Shown here piece after piece: positions 1 through 10,243 of a DNA stretch of 64,000 bases. The stretch is from Erodium maritimum. Taxonomy: Eukaryota > Streptophyta > Magnoliopsida > Geraniales > Geraniaceae. The notes under the pieces were generated by a model. It was given only the letters and a program-made list of their open reading frames with translations. It ran no database searches and had not been told where the DNA came from. How positions within the stretch are numbered: the first letter of the stretch is position 1; every line of letters starts with the position of its first letter. The position numbers were made by a program, and so were the translations under genes. The DNA lies in NCBI GenBank assembly GCA_963921825.1, contig OY997591.1:44351825-44415824 (forward strand), written 5' to 3'.

Positions 1-381
1 TTTGGGAGTGATCGACATTGTCGGGGTTGCTTTTGCGCGTTTAATTCTTTAGAATTCAGCTTATTCCTGCAAGCTTAAAAGGTTGTTAATTGTGACAATT
101 GTAGACCGTGTCGCCTACCGTGGAAAGAGGAGGCTAAGCGGGAAATAGTGGAACTTTATCGGAACGAGAGCATCGGGTTTGACACGCTTCAAGAGGTAGG
201 GAAAAGTAGCCGGATCTCGGCCCTGACTAGGGAAAGTTAACAGTAGAATTGCATGTGACACCGGGGTGTCGTGGGTTAAGTAAGTTATCGAATATTAGAA
301 AGGCATGATACGAGAACGTAACGAGTATTGGAAATGCATGTGACACTTAGTAGTGTCGTAGGAGCAGATAACTTAGCGTTA

Positions 382-538
382 TTAGAATTACTGGAGGCAT
401 ATGACCATGCCCGGAGGTTGATTGCGAACTTATCGAGATTAGGAGTACTGGACGCATATGACCATGCCCGGAGGTTGATTGTGAAACTGTTGATATTAGG
501 ACTATTGAAGGCATTGGTTATGCCGGAGGTTGATTGTG
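382..538 (+). repeat. Minisatellite in Gypsy LTR, about 58-bp unit, 3 copies
   Basis: Three imperfect tandem units share the core catgcccggaggttgattg, with unit starts near 388, 446 and 505. They follow a looser repeat built on gcatgtgacac and agtgtcgta (about 249-360). The same unit is present once in the G3 LTRs (near 31640 and 62000) and three times, inverted, in G4 (about 59350-59520). Confidence 0.8.
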
Positions 539-543
539 TATTT

Positions 544-1130
544 TGTGTCTTGGGTGGCCATGAGAGCCCGTGTTTTACTGTTGTGTCTTGGGTGGCCATG
601 AGAGCCCGTACTTTACTGTTGTGTCTTGGGTGGCCGTGAGTGCCTGTGGGGTTGTTGAACCCGTGTCTTTACTGTTGGTGTGTCTTGGGAGGCCGTGAGT
701 GCCTGTGGGGTTGTTGAACCCGTGTCTTTATTGTTGGTGTGTCTTGGAAGGCCGTGAGTGCCTGTGGGGTTGTTGAGCCCGTGAGTTACTGTTGGTGTGT
801 CTTGGGTGGCCGTGAGTACCGTGGGATTGTTGAGCCCGTGAGTTACTGTTGGTGTGTCTTGGGTGGCCATGAGTGCCCGTGGGGTTGTTGAGCCCGTGAG
901 TTACTGTTGGTGTGTCTTGGGTGGCCATGAGTGCCCGTGGGGTTGTTGAGCCCGCAAGTTACTGTTGGTGTGTCTTGGGTGGCCGTTAGTGCCCGTGAGG
1001 TTGTTGAGCCCGTGAGTTATGGTTGGTGTGTCTTGGGAGGCCGTGAGTGCCCGTGGGGTTGTTGAGTCCGTGTTTTACCGTTGGTGTCTTGGGTGGCCAT
1101 GAGTGCCTGTGGAGTGTTGAACCGGTCTTG
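544..1130 (+). repeat. Minisatellite in Gypsy LTR, 38- to 59-bp unit, about 11 copies
   Basis: Tandem units begin gtgtcttgggtggccatgag and continue through gcccgtggggttgttgagccc. The first two are short (about 38 bp) and the rest 57-59 bp. The G3 LTRs carry only six or seven such units (31678-31925 and 62040-62310), so the array expands and contracts between copies. Confidence 0.92.
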
Positions 1131-1247
1131 TTGCTTTTTGTTGAACCTTGCTAATGATTGTGATTGTGTTTGCCCGAGGTTAGTGACCCGACTTCATGTT
1201 GGGAAGTGGTGTGGAATTTGGCTGGCTTACCTGACAGGGATCGGTAA

Positions 1248-1400
1248 GTTGCGAGCGTTCTTTGGCTGGCCTGACCGATTTCGAGTCTCGGGAGGTTGCG
1301 AGCGTTCTTTGGCTGGCTTGACCGAGTTCGAGTCTCAGGTAGTTGCGAGCGTTCTTTGCTAGCCTGACCGAGTTCGAGTCTCGGGAGGTTGTGAGCATTT
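1248..1400 (+). repeat. Minisatellite in Gypsy LTR, 47-bp unit, about 3 copies
   Basis: Units of about 47 bp share gcgagcgttctttggctgg and cgagtctcggg. Related inverted units occur in G4 at 48350-48500 and again near 58980-59060 and 59180-59220. The unit is absent from the G3 LTRs, which go straight from the 58-bp array to the next LTR block. Confidence 0.85.
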
Positions 1401-2122
1401 GTAGGCGATGAGAGGGCAGCTCCCCTTCCGACTAGCTATCGGAAAAGCAGCGTTGTATATATCGCCAACAGGTCGACCGACTGGAGCCTGACAGGGATCG
1501 GCAAAGTGCGTGGGGCAGGCTCGAGCCCAGCCGGATAGCAATCAGCACTGAGCAGCTGACATGAGTGCGATCCTTTGTGATCTTGTTTGGTGTGCGATCC
1601 TTTGCGATATTGGGTGATGCGTGGTGGTCTGTCGTGTCTTTGGAGGAGGTCGTCGATCGTTGTGTCGGGTCTACCTTACGTGTCCGAGTGTTGAGTCGAC
1701 TGAGGAAAGTATCAGTGTGTGGGTGTCGGTCGGGTTACTTGAGTTTGGGGATAGTGATCCCCGGGGTTGAGTTGGTTGTTGGTGTTACCGGCATTGTCTG
1801 CTAATTATGCCATAGTCAGTCTGTTATCCGTGGTGGTGAGCGAACGCTCACCCCTAGCTGCTTTTCCTACAGTTACCGGTCGCAGGTTGGACTAGGTGAG
1901 CTTCTGAAGCTTGAAGAGTTAGGAGCGGGATTCTGGGTTTATTTGAGTCTAGCGACGGATACCATACTTTTGTCCACTTGTTGGGACGTGTTTTAAGTTG
2001 TAAATGTTATTTTGTTGAACAAGTGGTGCTTTTAAAGTGGTTTATTGTAAAAGGTTTCAAAATGTTTTATTATTTTAAAGGTTCACGTCCTGAGTTCGGT
2101 TTACTGAAATTGGGGCGTGACA

Positions 2123-3046
2123 GATAAATACTTCCAACCTATGACATCAGAGACAGATCAGGCACCAATCTACACTCAAAACCACTTGATTCACAGATCA
2201 GCAGAAGCTCAAGAAAGCAGATCTCAACATCAAAACCTGTTTGACAAAGACCAACTATTCTACAAGAAGAAAACAGCAGCAACGTGGACTTAGATACAAT
2301 CGACCAATCTGCAACAACAACAAGCTTCCTCCTCCCTTGGCTACCCTCCACCTTGTTTTGAAGATGTTTACATAAACAAGGCTCGAAGACCCCCTACGAT
2401 GGGTTCAACACCTGATCAGCACACTCAGCAACAAAGAGAGATCATAGCTTATATCTGCAATTACCAGGCAAGGCCACTCAACCTTGGTTTGCAAATCTCT
2501 TCTCTGAAGTAGGGAGAGTAAAAAGGGTCCATATAGCTGCAAAACCAAAGAGATCAGGTAAATAGTTTGGCTTTTGCTATTTCTTTAATCACTCACAACT
2601 GTAGGAAGCCCTAAATTGTTTCAATGGCTATACAATCAATGGCTACAAACTTTATTTCCCAGAAGCTCGGGCCAAGAAAACTCCAAGCTCTAAACCAACA
2701 AATCAAAGGCAAGTCCAACTCCATCCTCTACCAGCACAAGAATAACCTCTAAGAATTCAGGGTACAATGGTCAAACAACATCAACTGATGCTACAAAACA
2801 GTCATCTGGCTATAGCTAACAAAAACTACACAGCTCAGACAATCGTGGAAGGTTTTACATCTGAAGGGTTTTATGAGATACATAGAAAATATTTGGGTAA
2901 TAAAGTACTTCTTTTACACTGTCCAAACCCTCAATTTGATAAAGAACTAATGTTAGAAGATAAAGTTTGGCTAAGCAAATGGCTTACAATCATGCCACGC
3001 AAAGAGGCTCTATATGAAAATGGGGGAAGATTCTTATGGGTTGCAA
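2123..3046 (+). pseudogene. LINE A ORF1, RRM and start of the DUF4283-like domain
   Basis: About 2560-2700 reads as an RNA recognition motif remnant: FGFCYF, then after a break EALNCFNGYTINGYKLYF, resembling KNYGFVFY and AIYNFNGVFERNYKLF of LINE B. An open stretch at 2767-3046 encodes HLAIANKN, SLGNKVAWVHCP-like KYLGNKVLLLHCP, then DKVWLSKW and GGRFLWVA, matching the LINE B order residue for residue in many places. The role in an active element would be RNA binding in the LINE ribonucleoprotein. The first 430 bp hold frame breaks. The frame is continuous across the C1 insertion site, which shows C1 entered an ORF. Confidence 0.75.
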
Positions 3047-4733
3047 TGTTGGGTCTCGAGGTAGGGTTGGAGATGAACCAACTCGCAGCGGAAAATCAAT
3101 GAAAACCAAGAGACGATTAAAAACATGAAACAACTAACAAAGAATGGATTCACAAGAGAAAAATTCAGCACTGTTTCTTACCAAAACAAGAGCACCGGGT
3201 AACGAATGATTGGGCTTGAGTCTCTAAGACGCCTACGTATCCACATGGGAATCAAAGACACGTAGTTCTTCTCTTTGAGGACTCAAGAACACAAAATGGA
3301 GATGAAACTTTGCCTTGGCCGAAATTGGGCAGGGGAGGGAGAGAAAATTGAGTTTCCTATTCTTGTCTTTTGTTTGTTATGTTGAAAAAAGATGACTTAA
3401 ACATAAGAAACCCCATACTTGTCCAACTAAAGGCATGCGACAAGTATGGTGACAAGTAAGGTGTAAATAGGACAAAGTATGGCTAGACAAGATGAGGTTA
3501 GGTGGTGAATCACCAACACCTTAATCCTTGTCTTGCTTACTTAGTACTAATTAATCAAGACTTGATTATTTAGTTCCATGGGCCTTGGTTGCATGAGCCT
3601 TTCATGGGCCTCTTGGAACATGGCCCATGACCATTTCCAACGAGGTCTTTCATTCGCTCATCGCCTCCAAGCCTTCCATACCGGAAGTGTCCAACATTAT
3701 CCGACGCAATCAATCCCAAGACTCCAAGCCTTGTCTTGATCCATAAAGTCCTATTCACTTACGGGCGCATGACCCAAAACCTAGTTTTGGTCATGTCCCG
3801 AGACAATTCCCTTTTGGTCATTCTCCATAAATGAAGTGTCAATGAGTTTCACACTCTGGTGTGACCCTTAGGTTTATGCATGTCAATATATCAACGTAAA
3901 ATCCCATTTTACTTGATCTTTTTTAATGGCACCTAACGAGACTTTAGTATTGCCTGACATTGCATAACGAATCGACTGTCGATTCTAACCTTTCCGTCGT
4001 CCGTGTCATTATCCTTTTATCTCCGATATTCTAATTGAGATAAGGCATAGAGCCGTCATCCTTATTATTCTCAATCATCGTTCCTTGATATGTGAGATGA
4101 CTGAAGATATGATACCCAGTATCATGTGCATGGCCATGCTATTCTTTCAATCACTCTCGATCAAGCGGCCGAGAACCGATATCTTTCCCATACCTCAGTA
4201 TGAGGGATAAATCCCTTAGCCACCTTTCGTGTCACTCATGTAGCCCATCCGCAAGCCAATCCTGGCCGTTATGGAAGCCCTGTTACGGACAACGTTAGGC
4301 TCAGGTCAAACTCAGTTGTTGACTACATAGCGATCACAAAGACTCCTTGGTCTAAGGATACATGACAAGCTACGACACTGAATATGTTCATGACTTAATC
4401 TATGGCACATATTCAGGGTGGGTCGTCCAATATCATGTCCCACATGATATCTATGATCAGACTCCGGAATCCCATTCCAATGACTAACAGAACGTAAGCC
4501 ATAAAGAGCCATCTTTCATACTAGTCGCTTCTAGTGAAGCTTTGTTGATTAGGGACCCATCGAGTGTGATCTATCTCGATCTATGGTTCTATTCGCATAG
4601 TGGGCATAGATCAGAGCACACATCGATATATTACACCAACATATAAGTAATATAAAGCCGCTTTAATTTTAATGCTACCGATGACATATACATTTGGATA
4701 TTTAGGATTGAACTATGGACACTAAGACTAACA
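3047..4733 (-). mobile_element. Solo Copia LTR C1, TSD tgcaa
   Basis: A 1687-bp LTR lies in reverse orientation, with termini tgttgggtctcgagg and taagactaaca, flanked by tgcaa at 3042-3046 and 4734-4738. No internal sequence is present, so it is a solo LTR left by recombination between the two LTRs of one element. The perfect TSD shows the ends are original. It is a few percent different from the C4 and C6 LTRs and so older than those. Confidence 0.95.
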
Positions 4734-4738
4734 TGCAA

Positions 4739-5346
4739 TAAATGGTATTATTTATCAAGGGTAGTGTGAGGAGACTTTTACAGCTGCTGTCAACAATTTG
4801 GGGAGCTATGTCTGTACACATCCATTAACTTCGGCAGGTTTACAAATAGATATTGCTTATGTGCTAATTCAAACAAACATCTACAAAAATACAGTAGCTG
4901 AAGTAGATATCTAACTGGGAAACCAATGCTATAACATTTGGATCAATCCTTTACCAAATGAAGAGGTGCCAGAAATATTAGTACAACGCCACAATCACTT
5001 AGATTAGGAAAGCTCAGAATTTCCTACTTCCACCCCAGATGAAGGTAGAGATAAAAACTCAGGTGACACAGATGAAAATGAAGATTCCCTGTCCTATGCA
5101 TCAACTCCTACCAAAAATAGTCAAAGAACTTTGGAGATTGGAGAAGAAAAGGAAGAGAATGTTGGCAGAAGCACATGCATTAATGTGGAAGAAGTAATTG
5201 TTGAGAAATATTTGTCTAAAAGAGTCTACAGTGCAAATAGACTTATCATTGAAGATGTAAATGATGAGATCTCTTGTCCTGAAACAACAATGCTTTGATA
5301 ATTACAAGTCTAGAAAGGAAGGAATCACAACAACACACTGAGCCAT
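4739..5346 (+). pseudogene. LINE A ORF1, rest of the DUF4283-like domain and acidic linker
   Basis: The sequence resumes directly after C1. It encodes GSYVCTHPLTSAGLQIDIAY, which matches GSMIYSHPITKAGTYIDIAY of LINE B, then a Glu/Asp/Ser-rich stretch (about 5030-5170) like the acidic linker of LINE B. At least three in-frame stops are visible, for example the TAG before CEETF near 4769. The end is the MITE target site. No function is expected now. Confidence 0.75.
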
Positions 5347-5355
5347 TAATTACTA

Positions 5356-5743
5356 GGGATAAATTTGTTTCCTAACCTTTACAAACGTTACATTATCAGA
5401 TCCTATCTCAGGCCAACGTTTGGTCTCAATTCCTAACATAATAGGTTTGGAATTTCTCAGAAACTATAAAAAACCGTCTAAACTCACGATTCCGTCAACT
5501 CATCCAAGCGTTGTCGTTGTTGGCGTACATTACCCATGGTGCCTTCCTCGACGTTGAATTTATCCTCGTTCTCAAGCAACCGAACCCAATGCTCGACGAG
5601 TTGACGGAATCGGGAGTTTCGACGGCTTTTTATAGTTTCTGAGAAATTCCAAACCTATTATATTAGGAACTGAGACCAAACGTTGGCCTCGGTTAGGATC
5701 TGATAATGAGACGTTTGTAAAGACTAGGAAACAGAGTTTTCCC
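5356..5743. mobile_element. Mutator-type MITE with 146-bp terminal inverted repeats, TSD taattacta
   Basis: The left arm (5356-5501) and right arm (5598-5743) are imperfect reverse complements (about 85-90% by eye), starting gggataaa and gggaaaac. A 96-bp core separates them. The identical 9-bp repeats at 5347-5355 and 5744-5752 are the TSD length of Mutator-like transposons. There is no transposase, so movement would depend on a related MULE elsewhere. It sits in LINE A ORF1. The core is richer in G+C than the arms and is open in one frame. Confidence 0.9.
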
Positions 5744-5752
5744 TAATTACTA

Positions 5753-6301
5753 CAGCACAGCTGCCATTGGAGTCTCAAATTCTGGAGCTACAGAACCTCA
5801 TTGTCGATGATATCCTCCAATAAGAAAAGATGATCACTGAAGAAATCCCTAGCCTCAAAACCTTGCCTCACCATCAACCTTGAAGATCTACAACAACGAA
5901 GAACATTCAGCAAAGCATTCTCGGTCTCCTTAGACTTTAGTTGACAATACTGAGTCAAATCATGTTTGTCTAACTAATTTGGTCAGCAAGGAACTAATAT
6001 TGTATACAGCTAAGGGAGCAATACAAGGGCACATCACCATTAAATGAAAGGAGTGGCTCCAAAAAAGAATATTTCTCCTACTTCAGACAACCTTGCTTTG
6101 GAAAAGGGATTGATACATATCTAAATCTCACTTCACTTGGGTCCATACCAGCCCTACTAAATGGCTTAGAAGGAATACTCAGTGATGGGTTAGAAGGGAT
6201 TTTCAGAGACAACTCATTTCAACTCTCAGACTCACTACAATTAGACTCAGACTCAAGAAGTAGCTGATTTTTTGGGAATAACAAAAAACCATAAAAAAAA
6301 T
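5753..6301 (+). pseudogene. LINE A ORF1, C-terminal remnant
   Basis: This block continues LINE A after the MITE. Near 6200-6300 a frame reads QLSDSLQLDSDSRS, then DFLGITKN and lysines, resembling the LINE B segment QLQLEQRQILEVADSLGLTT followed by its KK-rich nuclear-localisation-like tail. Homology is weak between 5800 and 6150. C2 begins inside the basic-tail codons, so C2 also landed in ORF1. Confidence 0.6.
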
Positions 6302-6621
6302 TGTTCGGTCTCGAGGTAAGGTTGGAGATGAACCAACTCGCAACGGAAAATATTTAAAACCAAGAGACGATTAAAATCATGAAACAACTAACAAAGAATG
6401 GAGTCACAAGAGAAAATTTCAGCACTATTTCTTACCAAAACAGAACACCATGTAACGAATGATGTGGCTTGAGTCACCAAGACGCCTACGTATCCTACAA
6501 GGAATCAAAGCCACGTAGTTCTAATCTTAGAGGACTCAAATACACAAAAAGGAGGAAGAACACATCAATGGCCGAAATTGGGGTGGGGAGGGAGAGAAAA
6601 TGTTGTTTTCTTTTTGTGCCT
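6302..6621 (-). repeat. C2 3' LTR, left arm
   Basis: Begins tgttcggtctcgagg, the diverged reverse-strand LTR end of this Copia family, and runs to the LINE B junction. The last 12 bases (6610-6621, ctttttgtgcct) are one copy of the LINE B target-site duplication. Together with 21098-22457 it makes up the 3' LTR. Confidence 0.9.
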
Positions 6622-7289
6622 TTTTTTTTGATCGGCAAAGCAAATTTAGATTAAAAACCTCTTTCGAGATGAAAGAGGAGGTGAGTACAACCAATATTAA
6701 TAAGAAGGTAAACGAACCAACTTAAAGATACTTACTAAATACAAAAATAAGAAACTTGCGTGTCAAGTCACCTTATACTAAAGGTGTCCTAATTGAAATG
6801 ATTTCTTGCATGTCAAGGAACCTACTGTTGAAGGTCTCTGAATTGCACTGAATTGTAATCTGAATTTTGTTGAGCTTCCAAACTTGAGATAGATCCAAGT
6901 GTGTTGCTAAATCAGTGGATGTGAAATTGAGCTGAGATTGATTGTGTCTTCCTCGGCTTACTTTGAATAAAATGATCTTGGAGGCATAAGAAAATGTTCT
7001 TAGTTGTAATACCAGATTGTTCTTACTTGCAATCCAAGGAAAGATAGACAAGGGAGTCTATTTAAAATATGACCTCTTCTATGCCTGGCCTGAGAAGAAG
7101 TTGTTGAAATGGTTCAAGTCTTGCATTTTTTTCAGCAAATCAAGGTGCAAATAATCTTTTTCTGCATAATTTGCTTCAATTCTGTCATCTTTTTCTGCAT
7201 ATTTTGCTTCAAATCTGCCAGCTTCAGCAACATGACTGTGGATATCAAAAAAGCCAACTGCAACCAACCTAAAAAAGAAAGAACTCAAC
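6622..7289 (-). other. LINE B 3' UTR and poly-A end
   Basis: Noncoding tail after ORF2. Read on the minus strand it ends tttgctttgccgatc followed by the A-run, a form common at plant L1 3' ends. A 7-bp stem (cctcttt at 6658-6664, aaagagg at 6672-6678) with a 7-base loop lies about 30 bases from the tail. Short open frames here have no recognised homology. Confidence 0.75.
6658..6678 (-). promoter_or_regulatory. 3' stem-loop near the LINE B poly-A tail
   Basis: A perfect 7-bp inverted repeat (CCTCTTT/AAAGAGG) with the loop CATCTCG when read on the minus strand. Conserved 3' hairpins are known in several plant L1 lineages, where the reverse transcriptase is thought to recognise them. Assignment of that role here is inference from position and shape. 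Confidence 0.6.
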
Positions 7290-8591
7290 CTAGCAAAGAC
7301 TACTCACACAGGACCAAGAAGGTGAAGAAGTAGAAAAGCCTACACACCAAAGAGGAGAGCCAAACACAAGGAACCTTACCAAACTCACCACAGTACCCAA
7401 ACCCACCCAAACCCTTCCCCATCCCAACCCCAGAAGTAAGTTAGTAAGTAGAAGCACAGGTGGCTGGGGCAGTGATCCAGGATTTGAAGGAGAAGAAGAG
7501 TCCTCCAGATTTGAATTTTGGCCATTCCCAAGAGTAAGATTGATGCAACACCTTTTGGAAGATTTCTTGAGCTTCAAGTTTTTGTTCTCAAATATTTTCC
7601 CATTTCTTGCTAACCAAATCTGCCAGCACCCTATATGAATGATCTTGTTCCAGCATAGTTTGAATTTTTTTCTCACTAGAGAGGACCAGGATGTGAAGTG
7701 ATTTTTTGTACTGGATGGTATAGCTCCTGAGATCCCCCACCATTTAAATATCAGGCCCCAAACTTCCCAAGCAGTTTGACAGTGTAATAATGTATGAGAG
7801 GCATCTTCTAAATCATTGCAGCAAACTGGACAAATTAAGCCTTGTAAGGATAGATCCATCCCTCTTGAATCAAGAAAGCATTTGGTTGGGATTGCTTCTA
7901 GGCATGCCAGCCAGCAAAAGGCAGTGATTTTGGGTGGTAAACCAGGCCTCCATAGAGCCTTTGTCCATGAATCAGTGAGAGATGGAGCAAAGGAATTGGT
8001 GTCTATGAGTGCATATAATTTCTTTACTGTGAACCCTCTTTGATCACCAGACCAACCCAATAAATCCTCTTGTGTTGATATAGAAACTCCTTCCAATATT
8101 GTTTGCAAGGCAATGAGGTCTGATTCTGCCCTTCCTCTAGGAGTGTTCCTAAAATTTAGCTCCCACATTCCATTAGACCAAGCTTCAGATACCAATTGTG
8201 TTTTTGTCCTTGCTAGTAAAAATAATCTTGGGAATAGGTGTTTGAAAGACAATTCCCCCCACCAAATATCTTTCCAGAAGAACATTCTCTGGCCATTTCC
8301 CAGCTTCCAAGTTAGTCCCTGAACTCCAAAGAGTGTTGAGAATAATGGATTAGCATTCAGAGCAAGTATATGAGACATGAAGCTTGAACTTCCAATCTCA
8401 GTAAATGTGGATAGGTCCCATTCTGAGTCCTCCCACCCATATTTTGCACAGATGATTCTTTTCCAAAGAGTGTTTTTTTCCAAGGCAAATCTCCACCACC
8501 ATTTTGCTAATAGAACAATATTCATTTTGGCTAACTTCTTTATCCCTAGCCCTCCTAAATTTTTTGAATTGCAAACCTTATCCCAGCCCAC
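7290..8591 (-). pseudogene. LINE B ORF2, C-terminal part with zf-RVT domain
   Basis: An open stretch of 433 codons. It starts at VGWDKVC / NLGGLGIKK, the usual post-RT motif of plant LINE ORF2, and continues with LLAKWWWRF and KRIICAKYG. Around residues 205-275 it contains LPPKITAFCWLA, then CPVC, then HTLLHCQTAWEVW, a zinc-binding reverse-transcriptase-associated (zf-RVT) domain with its Cys/His pattern kept. It is the in-frame continuation of the next segment upstream, separated only by a TAG after MESW. The last about 60 residues look unrelated to the family and may be out of the original frame. Not functional as it stands. Confidence 0.85.
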
Positions 8592-9106
8592 TTTGCAGAA
8601 GGCCCTTGCAACTGAGCTTCCATGCCAAAGAAATCTCCTCTACCAAGATTCCATTTGTTTGATTACCCCTTTTGGAGCTCTGATCACTGAGAAGAAGTAT
8701 AGAGGTAAGGCACTTAAGGTTGATTTGATGAGTGTGATCCTCCCACCCAATGATAATAATTTGGCTTGCCACAGTCCTAGTCCTGCTTTGAACTTCTTGA
8801 TTATTGGATCCCATGTTTTTATCCTCTTGGGATTGTCCCCTAGTGGAAAACCTAGGTATATTGTAGGGAGACTTCCCACTGAGCATTGAAGTGTTTTTGT
8901 CAGTTCTCTTTGCTCCTCTTCTGCTAGGTTGAATGGAATTGCTTCTGATTTTTCATAGTTGACTGATAGTCCTGATGCCATTTTAAACATTGTAAGAGCA
9001 AATTTGAGGCCCAAGGCATTAGACTTTGTAGCTTTGAAGAAGAACATTGAATCATCTACAAATTGTAGATGAGTTATAGTAGGGCCTGTGTTGTTGAATT
9101 GAATGG
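8592..9106 (-). pseudogene. LINE B ORF2, reverse transcriptase C-terminal part
   Basis: Begins at the Copia C3 junction. THLQFVDDSMFFFKA holds the FVDD catalytic pair of the reverse transcriptase palm (codons near 9060). It continues with LKFALTMFKMASGLSVNYEK, then YLGFPLG and ALPLYFFSV, all typical of plant LINE RT and thumb. One in-frame TAG (near 8640) ends the open run. In a live element it would copy LINE RNA at nicked target DNA. A short piece of RT, perhaps 15-25 codons, appears to be missing between this block and the one at 16064, so the site of C3 has been eroded. Confidence 0.85.
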
Positions 9107-9289
9107 GTCTTGGAGACTCAAGCCAATCATTCGTTAACCGGTGTTCTTGTTTTGGTAAGAACTAGTGCTGAATTTTTCTCTTGTGAATCCATTCTTTGTT
9201 AGTTGTTTCATGGTTTTAATCGTCTCTTGGTTTTTATTGATTTTCCACTGCGAGTTGGTTCATCTCCAACCCTACCTCGAGACCCAACA
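9107..9289 (+). repeat. C3 5' LTR, partial
   Basis: Matches the last 183 bp of the family LTR (compare 15876-16058) and ends gacccaaca directly before the primer-binding site. Confidence 0.92.
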
Positions 9290-9290
9290 G

Positions 9291-9302
9291 TGGTATCAGA
9301 GA
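9291..9302 (+). promoter_or_regulatory. C3 primer-binding site, initiator tRNA-Met type
   Basis: tggtatcagaga follows the LTR end by one base and matches the plant initiator tRNA-Met primer site pattern tggtatcagagc at all but the last base. The corresponding sites of the other copies are at 27441-27452 (C2), 42904-42916 (C4) and 51903-51915 (C6). Confidence 0.88.
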
Positions 9303-9804
9303 CATGCTACCTTCGGGATTCACAAGACGGTGTTCAAAGTTTCGGTTTTGCTTGAAAGTTTCGTTTTTGGCATGTTGTTTTGCTAAATTGATTGATAACA
9401 TGTTTTAAATTATTGTTTATGTATTTAATGCATGTAAAATGAATTTTTGAAAATTATTTCAAATCTGGAAATTTTGAAAAAAGTTTGATTTTTCGGGTCT
9501 CGGGAGCGGGACTCTCGGGGAGCTGAAACCGAAACCGAACGGGGCTCCGTTGGACGGAGCTAGGCCAAGCATGACCATTGGATGGTTGATATGCTAAGGC
9601 TAAACCGTTTTGTTAGTTATGACGAGTTTGGAACCGTCATGACGAACTCGAAGATCAAATGTTCAAAAGTTTCATTTTGAACGGTTTCGATAAACCGAGC
9701 ATCAAAAAATTTCGAAACTTGGCTATTAAATAAAACCGGAAAATCACATGATGTTTGATAACATGATTGTTTGATAACACGATGTGTGATGTGATGTTGG
9801 CATG

Positions 9805-10092
9805 GTGTACATAATAGCCCCGAGCTTGATTTAATTATTTATCGCTTTTCACGGCCTGCGAGCCGTTAGAGTTAGCGTGTAATTATTCTTTCAAGGTGTG
9901 GTCGTCGAACCACTTGTGTGTAATATTTATTTATTCTCGACCTGCGAGTCGTGTATTGAATTGTAATTTTTTACTCAAGACGAAGAAAGGGCGAAAAAGT
10001 CATTTGGTGGATTTTCGGGTGTTAGCATCGGCTTGGAGTCGGTGGAGCTCATGAAGATAGTGGGAGTTATTTTAGGGGGCTATTATGTGCAC
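9805..10092 (+). promoter_or_regulatory. Copia leader RNA domain (C3 copy): long-range helix plus three hairpins
   Basis: The strands gtgtacataatagcccc (9805-9821) and ggggctattatgtgcac (10076-10092) pair over 17 bp with one G-U. They enclose hairpins at 9851-9866 (acggc, loop ctgcga, gccgt), 9898-9913 (gtggt, loop cgtcga, accac) and 9938-9951 (cgac, loop ctgcga, gtcg). It lies between the primer site and gag, where packaging and dimerisation signals of LTR elements usually sit. That role is inference. Confidence 0.7.
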
Positions 10093-10243
10093 ATTTATCG
10101 CTTTATGCTTGGTTTAGTTTATGCATGACTAATTCTATGTGTTTTAGAATTGCATGCTTAACTTTATTTACCGAGCATATCACCTCACATGCAAAGATAA
10201 AATTGGAATTTTAATCCTTGTGTGTGAGCCCTTAGAATCGCAT

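Larger units (their letters stand above)
1..2122 (+). mobile_element. Gypsy (Tekay/Del-like) LTR, copy G1, cut by the window edge
   Basis: This is the right-hand three quarters of a long Gypsy LTR. Its start matches the interior of the 2.8-kb LTR of G3 (from about 31220), and its end has the same terminal string ggggcgtgaca. The next bases are LINE A sequence and not a primer-binding site, so it is either a 3' LTR or a solo LTR that landed in LINE A. The left TSD lies outside the window. It carries the tandem arrays listed separately. No coding sequence is seen; short open frames across the arrays are periodic by-products. Confidence 0.9.
2123..6301 (+). mobile_element. LINE A: decayed L1-type LINE, ORF1 region only, interrupted
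   Basis: This is the oldest layer in the window. Three blocks (2123-3046, 4739-5346, 5753-6301) read in the same order as ORF1 of LINE B: RRM-like segment, conserved DUF4283-like segment, acidic linker, then basic tail. They are separated by the solo Copia LTR C1 and a MITE. The left end is cut by Gypsy LTR G1 and the right end by Copia C2 at 6301. The ORF2 half should lie beyond the right edge of the window, on the far side of C2. Several in-frame stops and shifts show it is dead. Confidence 0.8.

Noticed and set aside
328-639. Open frames of about 100 codons over the Gypsy LTR arrays (also 613-928, 31499-31879, 61864-62290)
   Set aside because: Their translations are periodic because the DNA is tandemly repeated with unit lengths that leave frames open.
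544-1130. CRISPR-like repeat array
   Set aside because: The units are directly adjacent with no unique spacers and lie in a plant Gypsy LTR, so this is a minisatellite.
2123-3046. Host RRM or RNA-binding protein gene
   Set aside because: The domain order matches LINE B ORF1 across the RRM, the DUF4283-like region and the acidic tail, so it is a LINE remnant.
7816-8889. Plus-strand open frames of 69-170 codons opposite the LINE ORF2
   Set aside because: They are antisense to a clear LINE coding region and show no recognisable domain.
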